Assembly (NCBI GenBank): GCA_028370155.1
Contig: CP116670.1
Span: 3,720,001-3,784,000 of the forward strand
DNA: 64,000 bases
Source of the DNA: Arthrobacter sp. OVS8
GTDB taxonomy: Bacteria; Actinomycetota; Actinomycetes; Actinomycetales; Micrococcaceae
Direction: 5' to 3'
The notes under the pieces are model-generated. The model did not search any database. It saw only the letters and a list, made by a program, of their open reading frames with translations, and was not told the DNA's origin. Shown piece after piece: positions 46,350 to 56,012 of this stretch; the first letter of the stretch is position 1; each line of letters opens with the position of its first letter. The translations under genes were made by a program, and so were the position numbers.

Positions 46350-47992
46350 GCGGAGACTTCCTGCCGCGGCAGGGGAGGAGCCGCGGCCGGCCGGGCAGGG
46401 GCTCGTACCGGGATGACCGCGATGACGGTGGCCGCAACCCCGAGGACGGCTCCGGCGGCGACCGCCGGCCACCAGGACGTTGCGGCGGGGTCGGTCTCCC
46501 CGAAAGCGGTCCGGCCCAGCAGCTCCGCCCAGGCGGTGCTCCGGGTCAGCAGCAGCACGCCCGCCTGGGCGGTGAGGGCGGCCGCGAGGGTCCGCACCAC
46601 ACGATGGATCGTGATGGCGCGCAGTGCCGCGTCCAGGCCGGCAGGGGCATCGGGAATGCCACGGCGGCGCCGCGCCGTGACGACCGCGGGCAGGGACACA
46701 GCGAAAACTCCAGCGGTGAGGAGCGCGACCGGCACCCAGTCCGGGCCTTCACCGAGGCGGGCTTGTCCCGCCGCGGTGAGAACCAGGACAAGGAGGAAGA
46801 CGAGCAGCGCCAGGACGGCGGTTGTCAGCAGGGCGGGGCTCACCGGCTGCCGGGGCCAGCTGCGCGGCGCGGACGGGCTGCCGTAATTGTGCCGCAGCAA
46901 CAGCTCGCCGGCGGCAATGACCAGCAGCACGGAAGCGGCCATCAGCGCCACGAAGCCGGCAAAACCGTAACTGGCGACGGCAAGGGCCTCATAGAGGAAG
47001 GCTCCGCCCGCCAGCGGCACGGCGGCGGCCAGCCCCAGCAGCGCGCCGAGGGAGGAGACCAGTCTGGCGGCCGGGTGCTGCCGGACGGCGGCGGTCCCTG
47101 GTTCCGGGCGGTTCCGGACGCCAAGCCCGGCTGCCGCCAACCGCGGAGGCCGCCACCACCACATAACGAGCAGGACCACCGTGCATGCCAGGCCGGCCGG
47201 ATTCGCCCACGATGTCATTCCCTGGGCCGGATCGGGCCGCGCCGCGAAGTTCCCCGCGATGGCCGCCAACCCGGCAGCCACGGTGGAGACCGTTCGAAGG
47301 AGCCGGTTCATCGCGATGGTCCGCAGGACGGCGTTGTCCGCCGCGTCGAGGGACTCCAGCTGGCGGCGGCTGGCGATCAGCCACAGCACCAGCCACGTCC
47401 CGCAGGCCAAGACCAGCAGGGCGCCGCCGAGCCAGCCGGCCACTTCCGGCCCGGGGATGCGTCCGTCGCCGCCGCCGTTGTAGTAGGTGGATTGGCCGTC
47501 GTTGACCTGGATGGGGGCCACGGCTGCGAATCCGGGAAGGGTTGCCGTTGCGGCGATACCTGCGGCGGCGGTGCCAAAGATGGCGGCCGTGGTCAACCCC
47601 AGCCTGCGGGGCAGGAAATCGCGGATCCGCCGGACGGACAGGACGGCCTGCCGCCGCATCCGCCGGGGGCCCGGGTAGCTGATCTGGCCGAGGGCGTGCA
47701 CCGTGAGGCAGCCCAGGACCGGCCACATGAGCGCCGGCAGGATGGTCCCGGCGGTGGTTAGGGCAGCGCCGGTGGAAGGGTTGGCCGGAATGATGCCCAC
47801 GTTCACCGCCCCCTGGAGGGAGCTCGCCAGCCAGCCGATGACGCCCACCCACAGCGCGTGCTCCGACACCGACGCCGGCGACGTCCCCGTGTTCGGCGCC
47901 CAGATCACCCAGCGCAACACCAGGTAGACAACGACCGCGGCTAGGAGCGGACCCAGCAACAGCAACGGCGGCAGGTCGGACTGGACCGGCAT
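46346..47992 (-). CDS. Large polytopic membrane protein controlled by YtrA-type GntR
   Basis: Intact, 548 residues from ATG 47992 (MPVQSDLPPL), with about 12-14 predicted helices. It has an internal duplication: a basic segment plus RTIAMNRLLRTVSTVAAGLA in the first half and RAITIHRVVRTLAAALTAQA in the second, each following an R-rich loop. I do not recognise a family. YtrA-type regulators usually govern membrane exporters or envelope proteins, so a transport or envelope role is plausible. First gene of a two-gene operon with the regulator. Confidence 0.7.
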   Translation of the reverse strand: MPVQSDLPPLLLLGPLLAAVVVYLVLRWVIWAPNTGTSPASVSEHALWVGVIGWLASSLQGAVNVGIIPANPSTGAALTTAGTILPALMWPVLGCLTVHALGQISYPGPRRMRRQAVLSVRRIRDFLPRRLGLTTAAIFGTAAAGIAATATLPGFAAVAPIQVNDGQSTYYNGGGDGRIPGPEVAGWLGGALLVLACGTWLVLWLIASRRQLESLDAADNAVLRTIAMNRLLRTVSTVAAGLAAIAGNFAARPDPAQGMTSWANPAGLACTVVLLVMWWWRPPRLAAAGLGVRNRPEPGTAAVRQHPAARLVSSLGALLGLAAAVPLAGGAFLYEALAVASYGFAGFVALMAASVLLVIAAGELLLRHNYGSPSAPRSWPRQPVSPALLTTAVLALLVFLLVLVLTAAGQARLGEGPDWVPVALLTAGVFAVSLPAVVTARRRRGIPDAPAGLDAALRAITIHRVVRTLAAALTAQAGVLLLTRSTAWAELLGRTAFGETDPAATSWWPAVAAGAVLGVAATVIAVIPVRAPARPAAAPPLPRQEVSA

Positions 47993-48017
47993 AAAATCCC
48001 CAAAGATTCTGCGGCAA

Positions 48018-48037
48018 TGTATCAAGTGTTTGATACA
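48018..48037. promoter_or_regulatory. GntR/YtrA-type operator TGTATCAA-N4-TTGATACA
   Basis: A perfect 8-bp inverted repeat 26 bp upstream of the membrane-protein start. TGTATC...GATACA is a plausible YtrA-subfamily site. The regulator is encoded at the end of the same operon, consistent with autorepression. Confidence 0.6.
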
Positions 48038-48070
48038 AACTACGGCCGGAACAATGGAGGGTCAAGGACC

Positions 48071-49045
48071 TCAGTCGTCGAAGGGCCGGAACCGCTCCAC
48101 CGCAACCACTTTGTCCTTGCTGTGGTGCGCCACGTGGCACACCACGATTTCGCCGGGAGCAAGGAACGGATCGGAGTCCGGAAGGAGGCCCCGCAACCGT
48201 GAGCCCATGTGCTTTGCGAGCTGCGCGAACACGGTGGGCAGGGCAGGGCGGTGCGTGCACAGCGCCACGGCCCGCTGCTTGTCGAAAAGGCCTTCGACGG
48301 CGGCGGCCGTCTTGTGCGGATGCCGGCCGTGCCGGTGCTCGGTGAGGGCTTCATTCAGCTTCACTTTCGCATCGGTCGCCTTGGCGTACGGGGCGATGGT
48401 GGCGACGCACCTCAGCCACGGGCTGGACACTATGCGCATCGGCTTCCACGCCTGTAGCAGCCGCCCCACCGCCTGCGCCTGCCGCAGACCGGTGGCGGCC
48501 AGGGGCCGGTCCCCTTCGGCCTTGGACCATGAAGAGCGCGGCTTGGCTTTGGCGTGGCGCACGATCACGAGCGGCCACGTCTTCAGTTCGCCGCGGGCAT
48601 GGGCCGCCGCCAGATGCTCCAGCGGGCCAACATCGCTCGGATTGCTCAGCAGCCGGGCCGCTTTCTCCGGCGAACACCACATGACGCTGTCCACTTCCTT
48701 GCCGTCCGGCAGCAGCGCTGCCCCGTCGACGTCGACCGCCCAGTAATGGACGACCTTCAGTCCGGCGGGGACGTGATAATGGATGGAGGGCAGCGGGATG
48801 CCCAGCGGCGCTTTCAACCCGATTTCCTCGTCGACCTCGCGGGAGGCACACTCGGGCAGCGTCTCGCCGGGGTCGATCTTGCCCTTGGGCCAGGACCAGT
48901 CGTCATACCGCGGGCGGTGGATCAGGAGAACCTCAAGATCCTTGCCGCCCGGTGTGACGCGCCACGGAACGGCACCCGCAGCCACCACCGCGATTTCCTC
49001 GCCGGGATGGTCTGTCTGGTCGGCCACCAGTGCATCGCTACTCAA
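48071..49045 (-). CDS. mutT1: Nudix hydrolase fused to histidine phosphatase, MutT1-like
   Basis: Intact, about 324 residues. N-terminal Nudix domain with the full box GKIDPGETLPECASREVDEE-IG. C-terminal histidine-phosphatase domain with the LVIVRHAKA phospho-histidine motif and VVCHVAHH. Mycobacterial MutT1 has the same order and removes 8-oxo-dGTP or diadenosine polyphosphates. The neighbour ppk has the same partner in mycobacteria. I chose TTG 49045 (GGGG upstream) because earlier starts would run far into ppk. Confidence 0.85.
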   Translation of the reverse strand: MSSDALVADQTDHPGEEIAVVAAGAVPWRVTPGGKDLEVLLIHRPRYDDWSWPKGKIDPGETLPECASREVDEEIGLKAPLGIPLPSIHYHVPAGLKVVHYWAVDVDGAALLPDGKEVDSVMWCSPEKAARLLSNPSDVGPLEHLAAAHARGELKTWPLVIVRHAKAKPRSSWSKAEGDRPLAATGLRQAQAVGRLLQAWKPMRIVSSPWLRCVATIAPYAKATDAKVKLNEALTEHRHGRHPHKTAAAVEGLFDKQRAVALCTHRPALPTVFAQLAKHMGSRLRGLLPDSDPFLAPGEIVVCHVAHHSKDKVVAVERFRPFDD

Positions 49046-49056
49046 TGCCAGAGCCC

Positions 49057-51320
49057 CTACCGCAGCCCGGACGAGCGCTGCCGCGAACGGGAATTGAGCA
49101 GCCAGGACTGGATGTCCGCGAGGCCCTGTCCGTCGTCGGAGAGGTGGTGGCGGGTCCATTCCCCGGCGTTGTCCAGGTGCCAGCTGGCGGTGTCCGGATC
49201 CATGTAGCGGCGGAGCAGGTCCATGACGTAGCTTGTATCGTCCCCGCTGGTGAGCTGGACAAGGGCCTCTACGCGGCGGTCAAGGTTGCGGTGCATCATG
49301 TCCGCCGAACCGATGTAGACCACAGGGTCCCCGCCGTTAGCGAAGGCGAAGACGCGCGAGTGCTCCAGGAAGCGGCCCAGCACGGAGCGGACGGTGATGT
49401 TCTCGCTGAGGCCGGGCACGCCCGGACGCAGGGAGCAGATGCCGCGGACGATGATGTCCACGGGAACACCGGCCTGGGATGCCCGGTACAGGGAATCGAT
49501 GATGGCTTCATCCACCATCGAGTTGACCTTGATCTGGACCCGGGCGGCGAGGCCCGCCCGGGCGTTCCGGATTTCGGTTTCGATCCGGTCGATGAGTCCT
49601 GAGCGCACCGAGCGCGGGGCCACCAGGAGCCGCTTGAAGGTCGACTTCGGAGCGTAGCCGGAGAGCTGGTTGAAGAGCCTGGAGAGGTCCTCTCCCACCT
49701 GCTCATTGGCCGTGAGGAGGCCCAGGTCCTCGTAGTAGCGGGCCGTGCGCGGGTGGTAGTTGCCGGTGCCGATGTGGCAATAGCGGCGGAGGCCGTCCAC
49801 TTCCTGGCGCACCACAAGGGAGAGCTTGCAGTGGGTCTTGAGGCCCACGATGCCGTAGACCACGTGGACGCCTGCCTGCTCCAGCTTCCGGGCCCAGGAG
49901 ATGTTGGCCTGCTCATCGAACCGGGCCTTGATCTCGACGAGGGCCAGGACCTGCTTGCCGGCCTCGGCGGCGTCGATCAGGGCGTCGACGATCGGTGAAT
50001 CGCCCGAGGTGCGGTAGAGCGTCTGCTTGATGGCCTGGACCTTCGGGTCCGAGGCCGCCTGCTCCAGGAACGCCTGCACCGAGGTGGAGAACGAATCGTA
50101 GGGGTGGTGCAGCAGGATGTCCCGCCGCCGCATGGCCGCGAAGACGTTTGCCGCCTTGGACGTTTCCGATTCGTTGAGGTGGCGGGAGGTGTGCGGGACA
50201 TGCTTCGGGTAATGCAGGTCCGACCGGTCGATTCCTGCGATGACCGAGAGCCCGCGGAGGTCCAGCGGGGCGGGGACTGAGTAGACCTCGGATTCCTCGA
50301 CGCCGAGTTCGCGGATCAGGAGCGCCCGGATGTTCGGGTTGATGTCATTCGTGACTTCGAGCCGGACCGGCGGGCCGAAGCGGCGGCGCAGCAGTTCCTT
50401 CTCGAGGGCCTGCAGCAGGTTCTCGGCGTCGTCCTCTTCGACCTCAACGTCTTCATTGCGGGTGACGCGGAAGGTGTGGTGCTCCAGCACCTCCATCCCG
50501 GCGAAAAGCTGGTCCAGGTGGACGGCGATGACTTCCTCGAGGGCGATGAAGCGCGCCACCCGGCCCGGCACCGAACCGGCGCGCGGGCCGTCAATGGAGA
50601 TCAGCCGGGGAGCTGGTCCGGCACCTTGAGACGGGCGAAAAGTTCCTTGTCGCTGACCGGGTTGCGGACCACAACGGCGAGGTTCAGGGAGAGCCCCGAA
50701 ATGTAGGGGAAGGGGTGGGCCGGGTCCACGGCCAGCGGAGTCAGGATGGGGAAGACCTTCTCGGCGAACATGGCGCTGAGCTGGTCCTTTGCCTGGGAAT
50801 CGAGTTCCTCCCAGTGCATGAGGTGGATGTGCTCATAGGCCAGCGCCGGACGGATCTGCTCGGCGTAGACGCGGGCGTGGCGCTGCTGCAGGCGGTGGGC
50901 CTCCTCGCCGATCTGCTCGAGGACCTGCACCGGGCTGAGTCCGGCAGGGGAGGGGACGGCCAGGCCGGTGGCGATCCGGCGCTTGAGCCCGGCGACGCGG
51001 ACCATAAAGAACTCGTCCAGGTTGGACGCGAAGATGGAGAGGAAGCTGACGCGTTCGAGCAGGTGCAGGTCGGGGTCTTCGGCGAGTTCCAGCACACGGG
51101 CGTTGAAGGCGAGCCAGCTCAGTTCGCGGTCCAGGAAGCGGTCCGGGCTGAAGTCGCCCTCCGGTTCCAGGTTGGGCGCGAATTCAGGAATGTCGATCCG
51201 GTCCTGGGTGGCGCGTGAGGCAGGCACTTCGGAGGAGCCGAACTGGGCACGCGCGGGTCGGATTTTCTTGTCCGGCGTGGTGGCCTCAGACGTGGCGGTC
51301 CGGGCAGATTCCCGTTGCAT
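49057..51320 (-). CDS. ppk1: Polyphosphate kinase 1 (frame broken once)
   Basis: About 755 residues. The N-domain starts [20 protein letters not shown]. The head domain has [17 protein letters not shown]1/C2 catalytic regions have [40 protein letters not shown] (phosphorylated His) and [20 protein letters not shown]. It makes polyphosphate from ATP. The disordered N-terminal 45 residues are charged. The frame breaks near 50605, one C short, where [15 protein letters not shown] is restored. Located directly before the mutT1-like gene. Confidence 0.92.
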
Positions 51321-51434
51321 GGTCTCTCCTAATGCTGGCGCGATTTAGCTTCAACCTTACAAGCATTCAGGCGGCGAACGGCTTTCGGAGGGCCCAGATT
51401 TCCCGCGGTGGCAAACAGATGTCTGCCGATTGGA

Positions 51435-52410
51435 TTAACGCCCTTCCAATGGGGCATACATGACGTCGACGTCCCAGCGGGTGAAGCCCAGCCGCCGGTA
51501 CAGCGAAACGGCCGGAATGTTGTCCGCATCGACGTAGAGCATCACGGCGTGCAGGCCCTGGTGCTGCAGGTGCCGGATGCCGGCGACCGTCAGTGCTTTC
51601 CCCAGCCCGGTGCCCTGGGCGGCGGGGTTACCCCACCACGTACACCTCGCCGATCGCCGGGTGGTCGCCGTGCCGGGGGTGCACCTTCGTCCAGTGGAAG
51701 CCGAGGATCCGGTCCGCGGAATCGACGGCCAGCAGGAACCCGGCGGGATCGAACCACGGCTCGGCCATCCTGGCGTCCAGGTCGGCACGCGTCATGTTGC
51801 CCTGCTCCGCGTGGTGCGAAAAGGCGGCCCGGTTCGCGGTGAGCCACGCATCCTCGTCCCGGCCGGGCACGAAGGCGCGCAAGGTTGCCCCCTCCGGCAG
51901 CGGGACGTCCGGCAGTTCCGCCGCCGCGCTGGTGAGCCGCATCTTCCACAGCTCGCGGACGGGGCCGTAGCCGTAACGCGCGGCGAGCTCGGCTGCGGCC
52001 TCGTGGTTGCCGTGGGACCAGGCCTTGAGGCCCGTGAAGCCGCGGGTCTTCTTGAGCTCGCCCACCAGCCGGTCCGCCACGCCCTGGTTGCGGTAACTGG
52101 GATGGACAGCGATTTCCAGCACGCCCGTGCCGTCCGGTTCCTCGATGACGACGGCGACCCCGGCCAGGTCCTGCGCCGTTGCCGGGTCGGATTTTTCATC
52201 GGGGCTGTACAGGGCGAGCGTCAGCACCGTATGTGCACCCGCGCCGGCGTCCGAGGCTCGCAGCGTCACGAGTGTCTGTTCGGAGAGTGGCGGGTTGCCG
52301 TCGGATTCCTCCGCGGCGGCCGCGAGGGCCTTGATGTCCTTCAGGAGCTGCGGATCCGCAGCTCCTTTGGCGGCGAGCACGGGCCAGTTCTCAGGATGCG
52401 CAGGACTCAT
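51435..52410 (-). CDS. mshD: Mycothiol synthase (net -2 break)
   Basis: About 325 residues with tandem GNAT domains. The first has [20 protein letters not shown]. The second has [19 protein letters not shown] and, after the break, [17 protein letters not shown] with [20 protein letters not shown]. It acetylates Cys-GlcN-Ins to complete mycothiol. The neighbouring glnR gene matches the mshD-glnR order of mycobacteria. The frame shifts by two at about 51634 (GTGGGGTAACC); a G and a T restore the expected VGVNPAAQ. Confidence 0.9.
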
Positions 52411-52449
52411 GGTGCAAGGCTATACGCTGCCGCCGGGCCGGGGCCGGTT

Positions 52450-52478
52450 TTGAAGTTTCCGGACCAGTTACGTATAGT
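52450..52478 (+). promoter_or_regulatory. Strong sigma-70-like promoter
   Basis: TTGAAG (52450-52455), a 17-bp spacer and TATAGT (52473-52478). The spacing is ideal and both boxes are close to consensus, unusual for this high-GC genome. It points rightward, away from mshD, with no plus-strand gene within 1.1 kb. Confidence 0.6.
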
Positions 52479-52484
52479 CGTTTC

Positions 52485-52634
52485 TCGTCCGGTTGTTCGG
52501 CGCGGAACCTTGGTTCCCGAACCGTCAGCCCGGATGCGAGGGGGATCCACCACTGGGGTGGCCTCGATACGTTCGACCCGTATGTCCTCCACTGAAGAAC
52601 AGCGAAAGCCCCGGACCCAGGTCCGGGGCTTTCT
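52485..52634 (+). ncRNA. Candidate small RNA of about 150 nt between mshD and glnR
   Basis: Bounded by the promoter at 52450-52478 and the terminator at 52605-52634. It carries an internal hairpin, GGAACC-TT-GGTTCC within a TTCGG...CCGAA stem, and no credible ORF or ribosome site. Its transcript would run antisense to nothing annotated. I do not recognise it: the SRP GGTC...GGAAGCAG core and the C-rich loops of 6C RNA are absent. Confidence 0.5.
52605..52634 (+). terminator. Strong Rho-independent terminator
   Basis: A 13-bp perfect stem AAAGCCCCGGACC / GGTCCGGGGCTTT with a 2-base loop, then CTG. The A and T ends make it bidirectional; on the minus strand it lies upstream of mshD, so the useful direction is plus. 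Confidence 0.8.
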
Positions 52635-52678
52635 GCGTGTCAGGTCTGTTGCGTGGCAGCTCTGTGACGCGCCCGCGT

Positions 52679-53376
52679 CTAGGCCTCGGTGAGTTCTTCT
52701 TCCGGATGCCGGACCAGGGTCAGGCGGTAACCGACGTTGCGGACCGTGCTGATCAGGTTCTCGTGGTCGGCGCCGAGTTTGGCCCGCAGCCGCCGGACGT
52801 GGACGTCCACCGTGCGCGTGCCGCCGTAGTAGTCATAGCCCCAGACCTCGGTCAGCAGCTGCTGGCGGGTGAACACCCGGCCGGGGTGCTGCGCCAGGTA
52901 CTTGAGCAGTTCAAATTCCTTGAAGGTCAGGTTCAGCGGTGCGCCGTTGACCCGGGCGGTGTAGCTGGCTTCGTCGATGACAACGCCGGCGGCGCGGATT
53001 TCGGTCGGTGCATCGTCCTGTTCCGGCACGGCCCGGGCGACGCCCAGGCGGATGCGGGCCTCCACCTCGGCCGGGCCGGCGGATTCGAGCAATATGTCGT
53101 CCACGGCCCACGCCGAGGACACGGCGGCCATGCCGCCCTCGGTCAGGATGAGCATCAGCGGGGCGCTCAGGCCGGTGGCCTTGAGCAGCTGGGTCAGGGA
53201 GCGTGCGCCGACGAGGTCTTTGCGGGCGTCCAGCAGGACGATGTCGCAGGGTCGGTCTCCAGCAGCGCGGTTGGTTCCGCGGGGAGAATGTGGACCCGGT
53301 GGTTCAGCAACTCCAAAGCAGGCAGGACGTCCACCGATGAGCCGGTGCTGTTCGTCAGTAACAGGATGTGCGACAT
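52679..53376 (-). CDS. glnR: GlnR-type orphan response regulator (frame broken once)
   Basis: About 232 residues. The receiver-like domain is [20 protein letters not shown], then [18 protein letters not shown]. The DNA-binding domain has [40 protein letters not shown] and [20 protein letters not shown]. This closely matches actinobacterial GlnR, including LLDAR-x-DL in place of a standard phosphorylation pocket and SEGG-like [12 protein letters not shown]. It controls nitrogen-assimilation genes. The frame breaks near 53250, one C short. No sensor kinase is adjacent, as expected. Confidence 0.88.
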
Positions 53377-53630
53377 GTTTCCTCCAAGGGGTGTCCGCGC
53401 ATCTTTGGGCGTCTGTAGCTGAGTCTGAGTATACCTAAACGACTCTTACCGGCCATGGTTCCGTCACCTCCGGCCAGTCCTTTGGCGACACAAATCGGTC
53501 ATATAGGGCAGGATTGATCCGTCGGGGACCGCAGCCCCTGGCGCAATCAGGTCGAATTGGGGTCCGCAGTGAGCGAAGGTACGACGATGACCGGAAGATG
53601 GATGACGGATAAACAGATGTCGGGTAAGAA

Positions 53631-54364
53631 GTGAGGTCTTGGTCCATCGGTGTCATTGGCCTGGCCGGACTCGCCGCAATTGTCGGCGCGTCGTACTCCT
53701 CGCCGGAGGCACTCCTGGCAGTGGGCGTGCTCACTGCCGTCGGTGTCGGCATCGGCTGGCCGCATTTCCTCGGCATTCCCGCCCGGAAAACCCTGGCGGT
53801 CCTGATCGGGCTGCCCGGGGTTGGCTCCGCCATCACCGCCACGTACCTTCCCGCCCCGGGATTCCTGGACTGGACGCCGTCGTTCATGGCCGCGGGCGTT
53901 ATGGCCGTCTTTGTGATGCAGCTGATCCGCGGAACGGGTCAGGCGCAGCGTCTGGAGTCCACGCTGGGGTCCTGCGCGGGCGTGATGTTGTCCTGCCTGG
54001 GGGCGGCTGGATTGCGTGCTTCCGCTTTAACGGAGTCCGCGAGATGCTCCTGGTCGCGGCGATCAGCGCAGCGATCGCCCTGCTGGCCGGGCTGATCCGC
54101 TGGCCGGACCGGGTGGTGGCGCCGCTGGGTGTCATCGGCGCCGGGCTGGCCGGGCCGCTCGCGGGCCTCGTCTTCTCGGACATCGCCGTGCTGCCCGCCG
54201 TGATCGTCGGGGTGGTGGTGGGCGCCGTGCTGGTGAGCTTCCGCCGCCTGGTGATCCTCCGCGGTGAATCGCTAAGCTTTGCGGCGGCCCTCGGAATGGG
54301 GCTGGGACCGGTCGCCGCCGTCGGCTCGCTGGCGTACTTCATAGACAAACTACTCATCTACTAA
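53631..54364 (+). CDS. Hypothetical polytopic membrane protein (frame broken once)
   Basis: About 244 residues from GTG 53631, with seven or eight predicted helices: SIGVIGLAGLAAIVGASYSS, LLAVGVLTAVGVGIGWPHFL, FMAAGVMAVFVMQLIRG, MLLVAAISAAIALLAGLI, APLGVIGAGLAGPLAGLVF and others. I recognise no family. The frame breaks near 54002, where CTGGGGGCGG needs a sixth G. A 37-residue membrane protein follows 17 bp downstream. Confidence 0.6.
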
Positions 54365-54381
54365 AGCGTTAGGATGGCATC

Positions 54382-54495
54382 ATGTCCGTACTTGCATTTG
54401 AAATCTTCTTCCTTGTTCTCCTCGGCGTAGCCAGCCTGGCCATGGCCTGGTTCGCCGGCTTCGTTGTGTACCGCCTCTTCAAAGGCCAGAAGTAA
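54382..54495 (+). CDS. 37-residue single-helix membrane protein
   Basis: ATG 54382 with AGGA ten bases upstream. Reads MSVLAFEIFFLVLLGVASLA then MAWFAGFVVYRLFKGQK. A single membrane helix with a short basic cytoplasmic end. Codon use is like that of its neighbours. It sits between the membrane gene and nitrobindin, all on the same strand, and probably belongs to this operon. Too short for default gene callers. Confidence 0.55.
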   Translation: MSVLAFEIFFLVLLGVASLAMAWFAGFVVYRLFKGQK

Positions 54496-54547
54496 CAACC
54501 AGAAGTAAACGCCCCGCAAAGTCCCGTCGTTTCCAGAGGTAGCTGCT

Positions 54548-55161
54548 GTGCCGATTGAAATTCCTACAGATCTGACACCCGAAATCGTTCCGCTGTCCTG
54601 GCTCATTGGTGAGTGGGAGGGCCGCGGCAGGCTGGGGGCCGGGGAAGAGGATTCCGAGCACTTCGTGCAGCACGTGTCCTTCACGCACAACGGCCTGCCG
54701 TACCTGCAATACCGTGCGGAAAGCTGGCTGACCGACGACGAAGGCACCAGGTTGCGTCCGTTGACCGTCGAAACCGGTTTCTGGGCCTTGGAGCGCAAGC
54801 AGCGCGAGGAAGACGGCGGACCGGGACTTATCCCGGCCGACATCGTTCCCGTGCTGAAGAGCGCCGACGAAGTCGAAGCCCTGCGCAACGAGGACGGCGG
54901 CTTCGACATCTCCGTGTCGATCTCCCACCCCGGCGGGATCTCCGAGCTTTACTACGGCCAGATCAAAGGGCCGCAGATCCAGCTCAGCACAGACATGGTG
55001 ATGCGCGGCAGCCACTCCAAGGAGTACACGGCCGCCACCAGGATCTTCGGACTCGTGGACGGCAACCTGCTCTGGCGCTGGGACGTGGCAATCGGCAAGG
55101 GCCCCGACGGGGTAGCGGCCTGGAGGCCCACGCATCCGCCATCCTCCACAAAGTCACCTGA
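54548..55161 (+). CDS. Nitrobindin-like heme-binding beta-barrel protein (frame broken once)
   Basis: About 204 residues from GTG 54548 with AGAGG upstream. GEWEGRG at 21-27 is the G-x-W-x-G-x-G motif of nitrobindins. FVQHVSFTHNGLPYLQYR and LYYGQIKGPQIQLSTD form the barrel. The heme-ligand His lies in the C-terminal LEAHASAILHKV. The family binds ferric heme and isomerises peroxynitrite or senses NO. One G is missing near 55109 (GACGGGGTAGC gives DGGSGLEAH). Confidence 0.82.
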
Positions 55162-55264
55162 TCGGCCGCGCGCACCAAGCCGGCTGAGCGGCGGCCGACA
55201 CGCCGCCGGGGTTGAGGGTCTCACTGATTTTCCGTTGTCCGTAGCGACCGCAGGGAGTACCAAA

Positions 55265-55990
55265 GTGAATGCCACACCCGCACCAACTGCCGATTTCAGC
55301 GACCTGAAAGCCGTGTACTTCAACGGCACGCTCAAGAAGTCCCCGGAGACGTCCAATACGCAGGGCCTGATCGATATCAGCCGCCGGATCATGGACAAAC
55401 ACGGAGTCACCACACAGGTCATCCGGACGGTGGACCACGACATCGCCAGCGGCGTGTACCCGGACATGCGCGAGCACGGCTGGGCCACCGACGAGTGGCC
55501 CGAGCTGTACCCGGCCGTCCGGGACGCCGACATCGTCGTCGTCGCCGGACCAATCTGGCTGGGCGACAACTCCTCGCAGACCAAGAAACTGATCGAACGC
55601 CTCTATGCGCACTCCGGCGAGCTGAATGACAACGGCCAGTGGGCCTTCTATCCCAAAGTGGGCGGCTGCCTGATCACCGGCAACGAGGACGGCATCAAGC
55701 ATTGCGCCATGAACGTCCTGTACAGCCTCCAGCACGTCGGCTTCACCATCCCGCCGCAGGCCGACGCCGGCTGGATCGGCGCCGTGGGGCCGGGCCCGAG
55801 TTACCTCGATGAAGGCTCGGGCGGCCCGGAAAGCGACTTCACCAACCGCAACACCACCTTCATGACATGGAACCTGCTGCACCTGGCCCGGATGCTCAAG
55901 GACGCAGGCGGCATCCCTGCCTACGGAAACCTGCCCGAGGCGTGGAAAGCCGGCACCAGGTTTGACTTCGAAAATCCGGAATACCGCTAA
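55265..55990 (+). CDS. NADPH-dependent FMN reductase-like flavoprotein
   Basis: Intact, 241 residues from GTG 55265 (GGGAG upstream). The flavodoxin-like fold has LKAVYFNGTLKKSPETSNTQ as phosphate loop, DADIVVVAGPIWLGDNSSQT and KLIERLYAHSGELNDNG, then KVGGCLITGNEDGIKHCAMN. It likely reduces flavin or quinone with NADPH. It follows nitrobindin by 103 bp; a joint role in nitrosative stress is possible but unproven. Confidence 0.8.
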   Translation: MNATPAPTADFSDLKAVYFNGTLKKSPETSNTQGLIDISRRIMDKHGVTTQVIRTVDHDIASGVYPDMREHGWATDEWPELYPAVRDADIVVVAGPIWLGDNSSQTKKLIERLYAHSGELNDNGQWAFYPKVGGCLITGNEDGIKHCAMNVLYSLQHVGFTIPPQADAGWIGAVGPGPSYLDEGSGGPESDFTNRNTTFMTWNLLHLARMLKDAGGIPAYGNLPEAWKAGTRFDFENPEYR

Positions 55991-56012
55991 CCCCTGAGGA
56001 CTTCTACTACAT

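Noticed and set aside
52485..52634. Riboswitch or 6C RNA for the mshD-glnR gap
   Set aside because: No plus-strand gene follows within a kilobase, and the C6 loops of 6C RNA are missing, so a free-standing unknown RNA fits better.
53435..53630. Possible gene on either strand between glnR and the membrane gene
   Set aside because: The open frames lack start signals and recognisable composition. I see nothing beyond ordinary intergenic sequence there.
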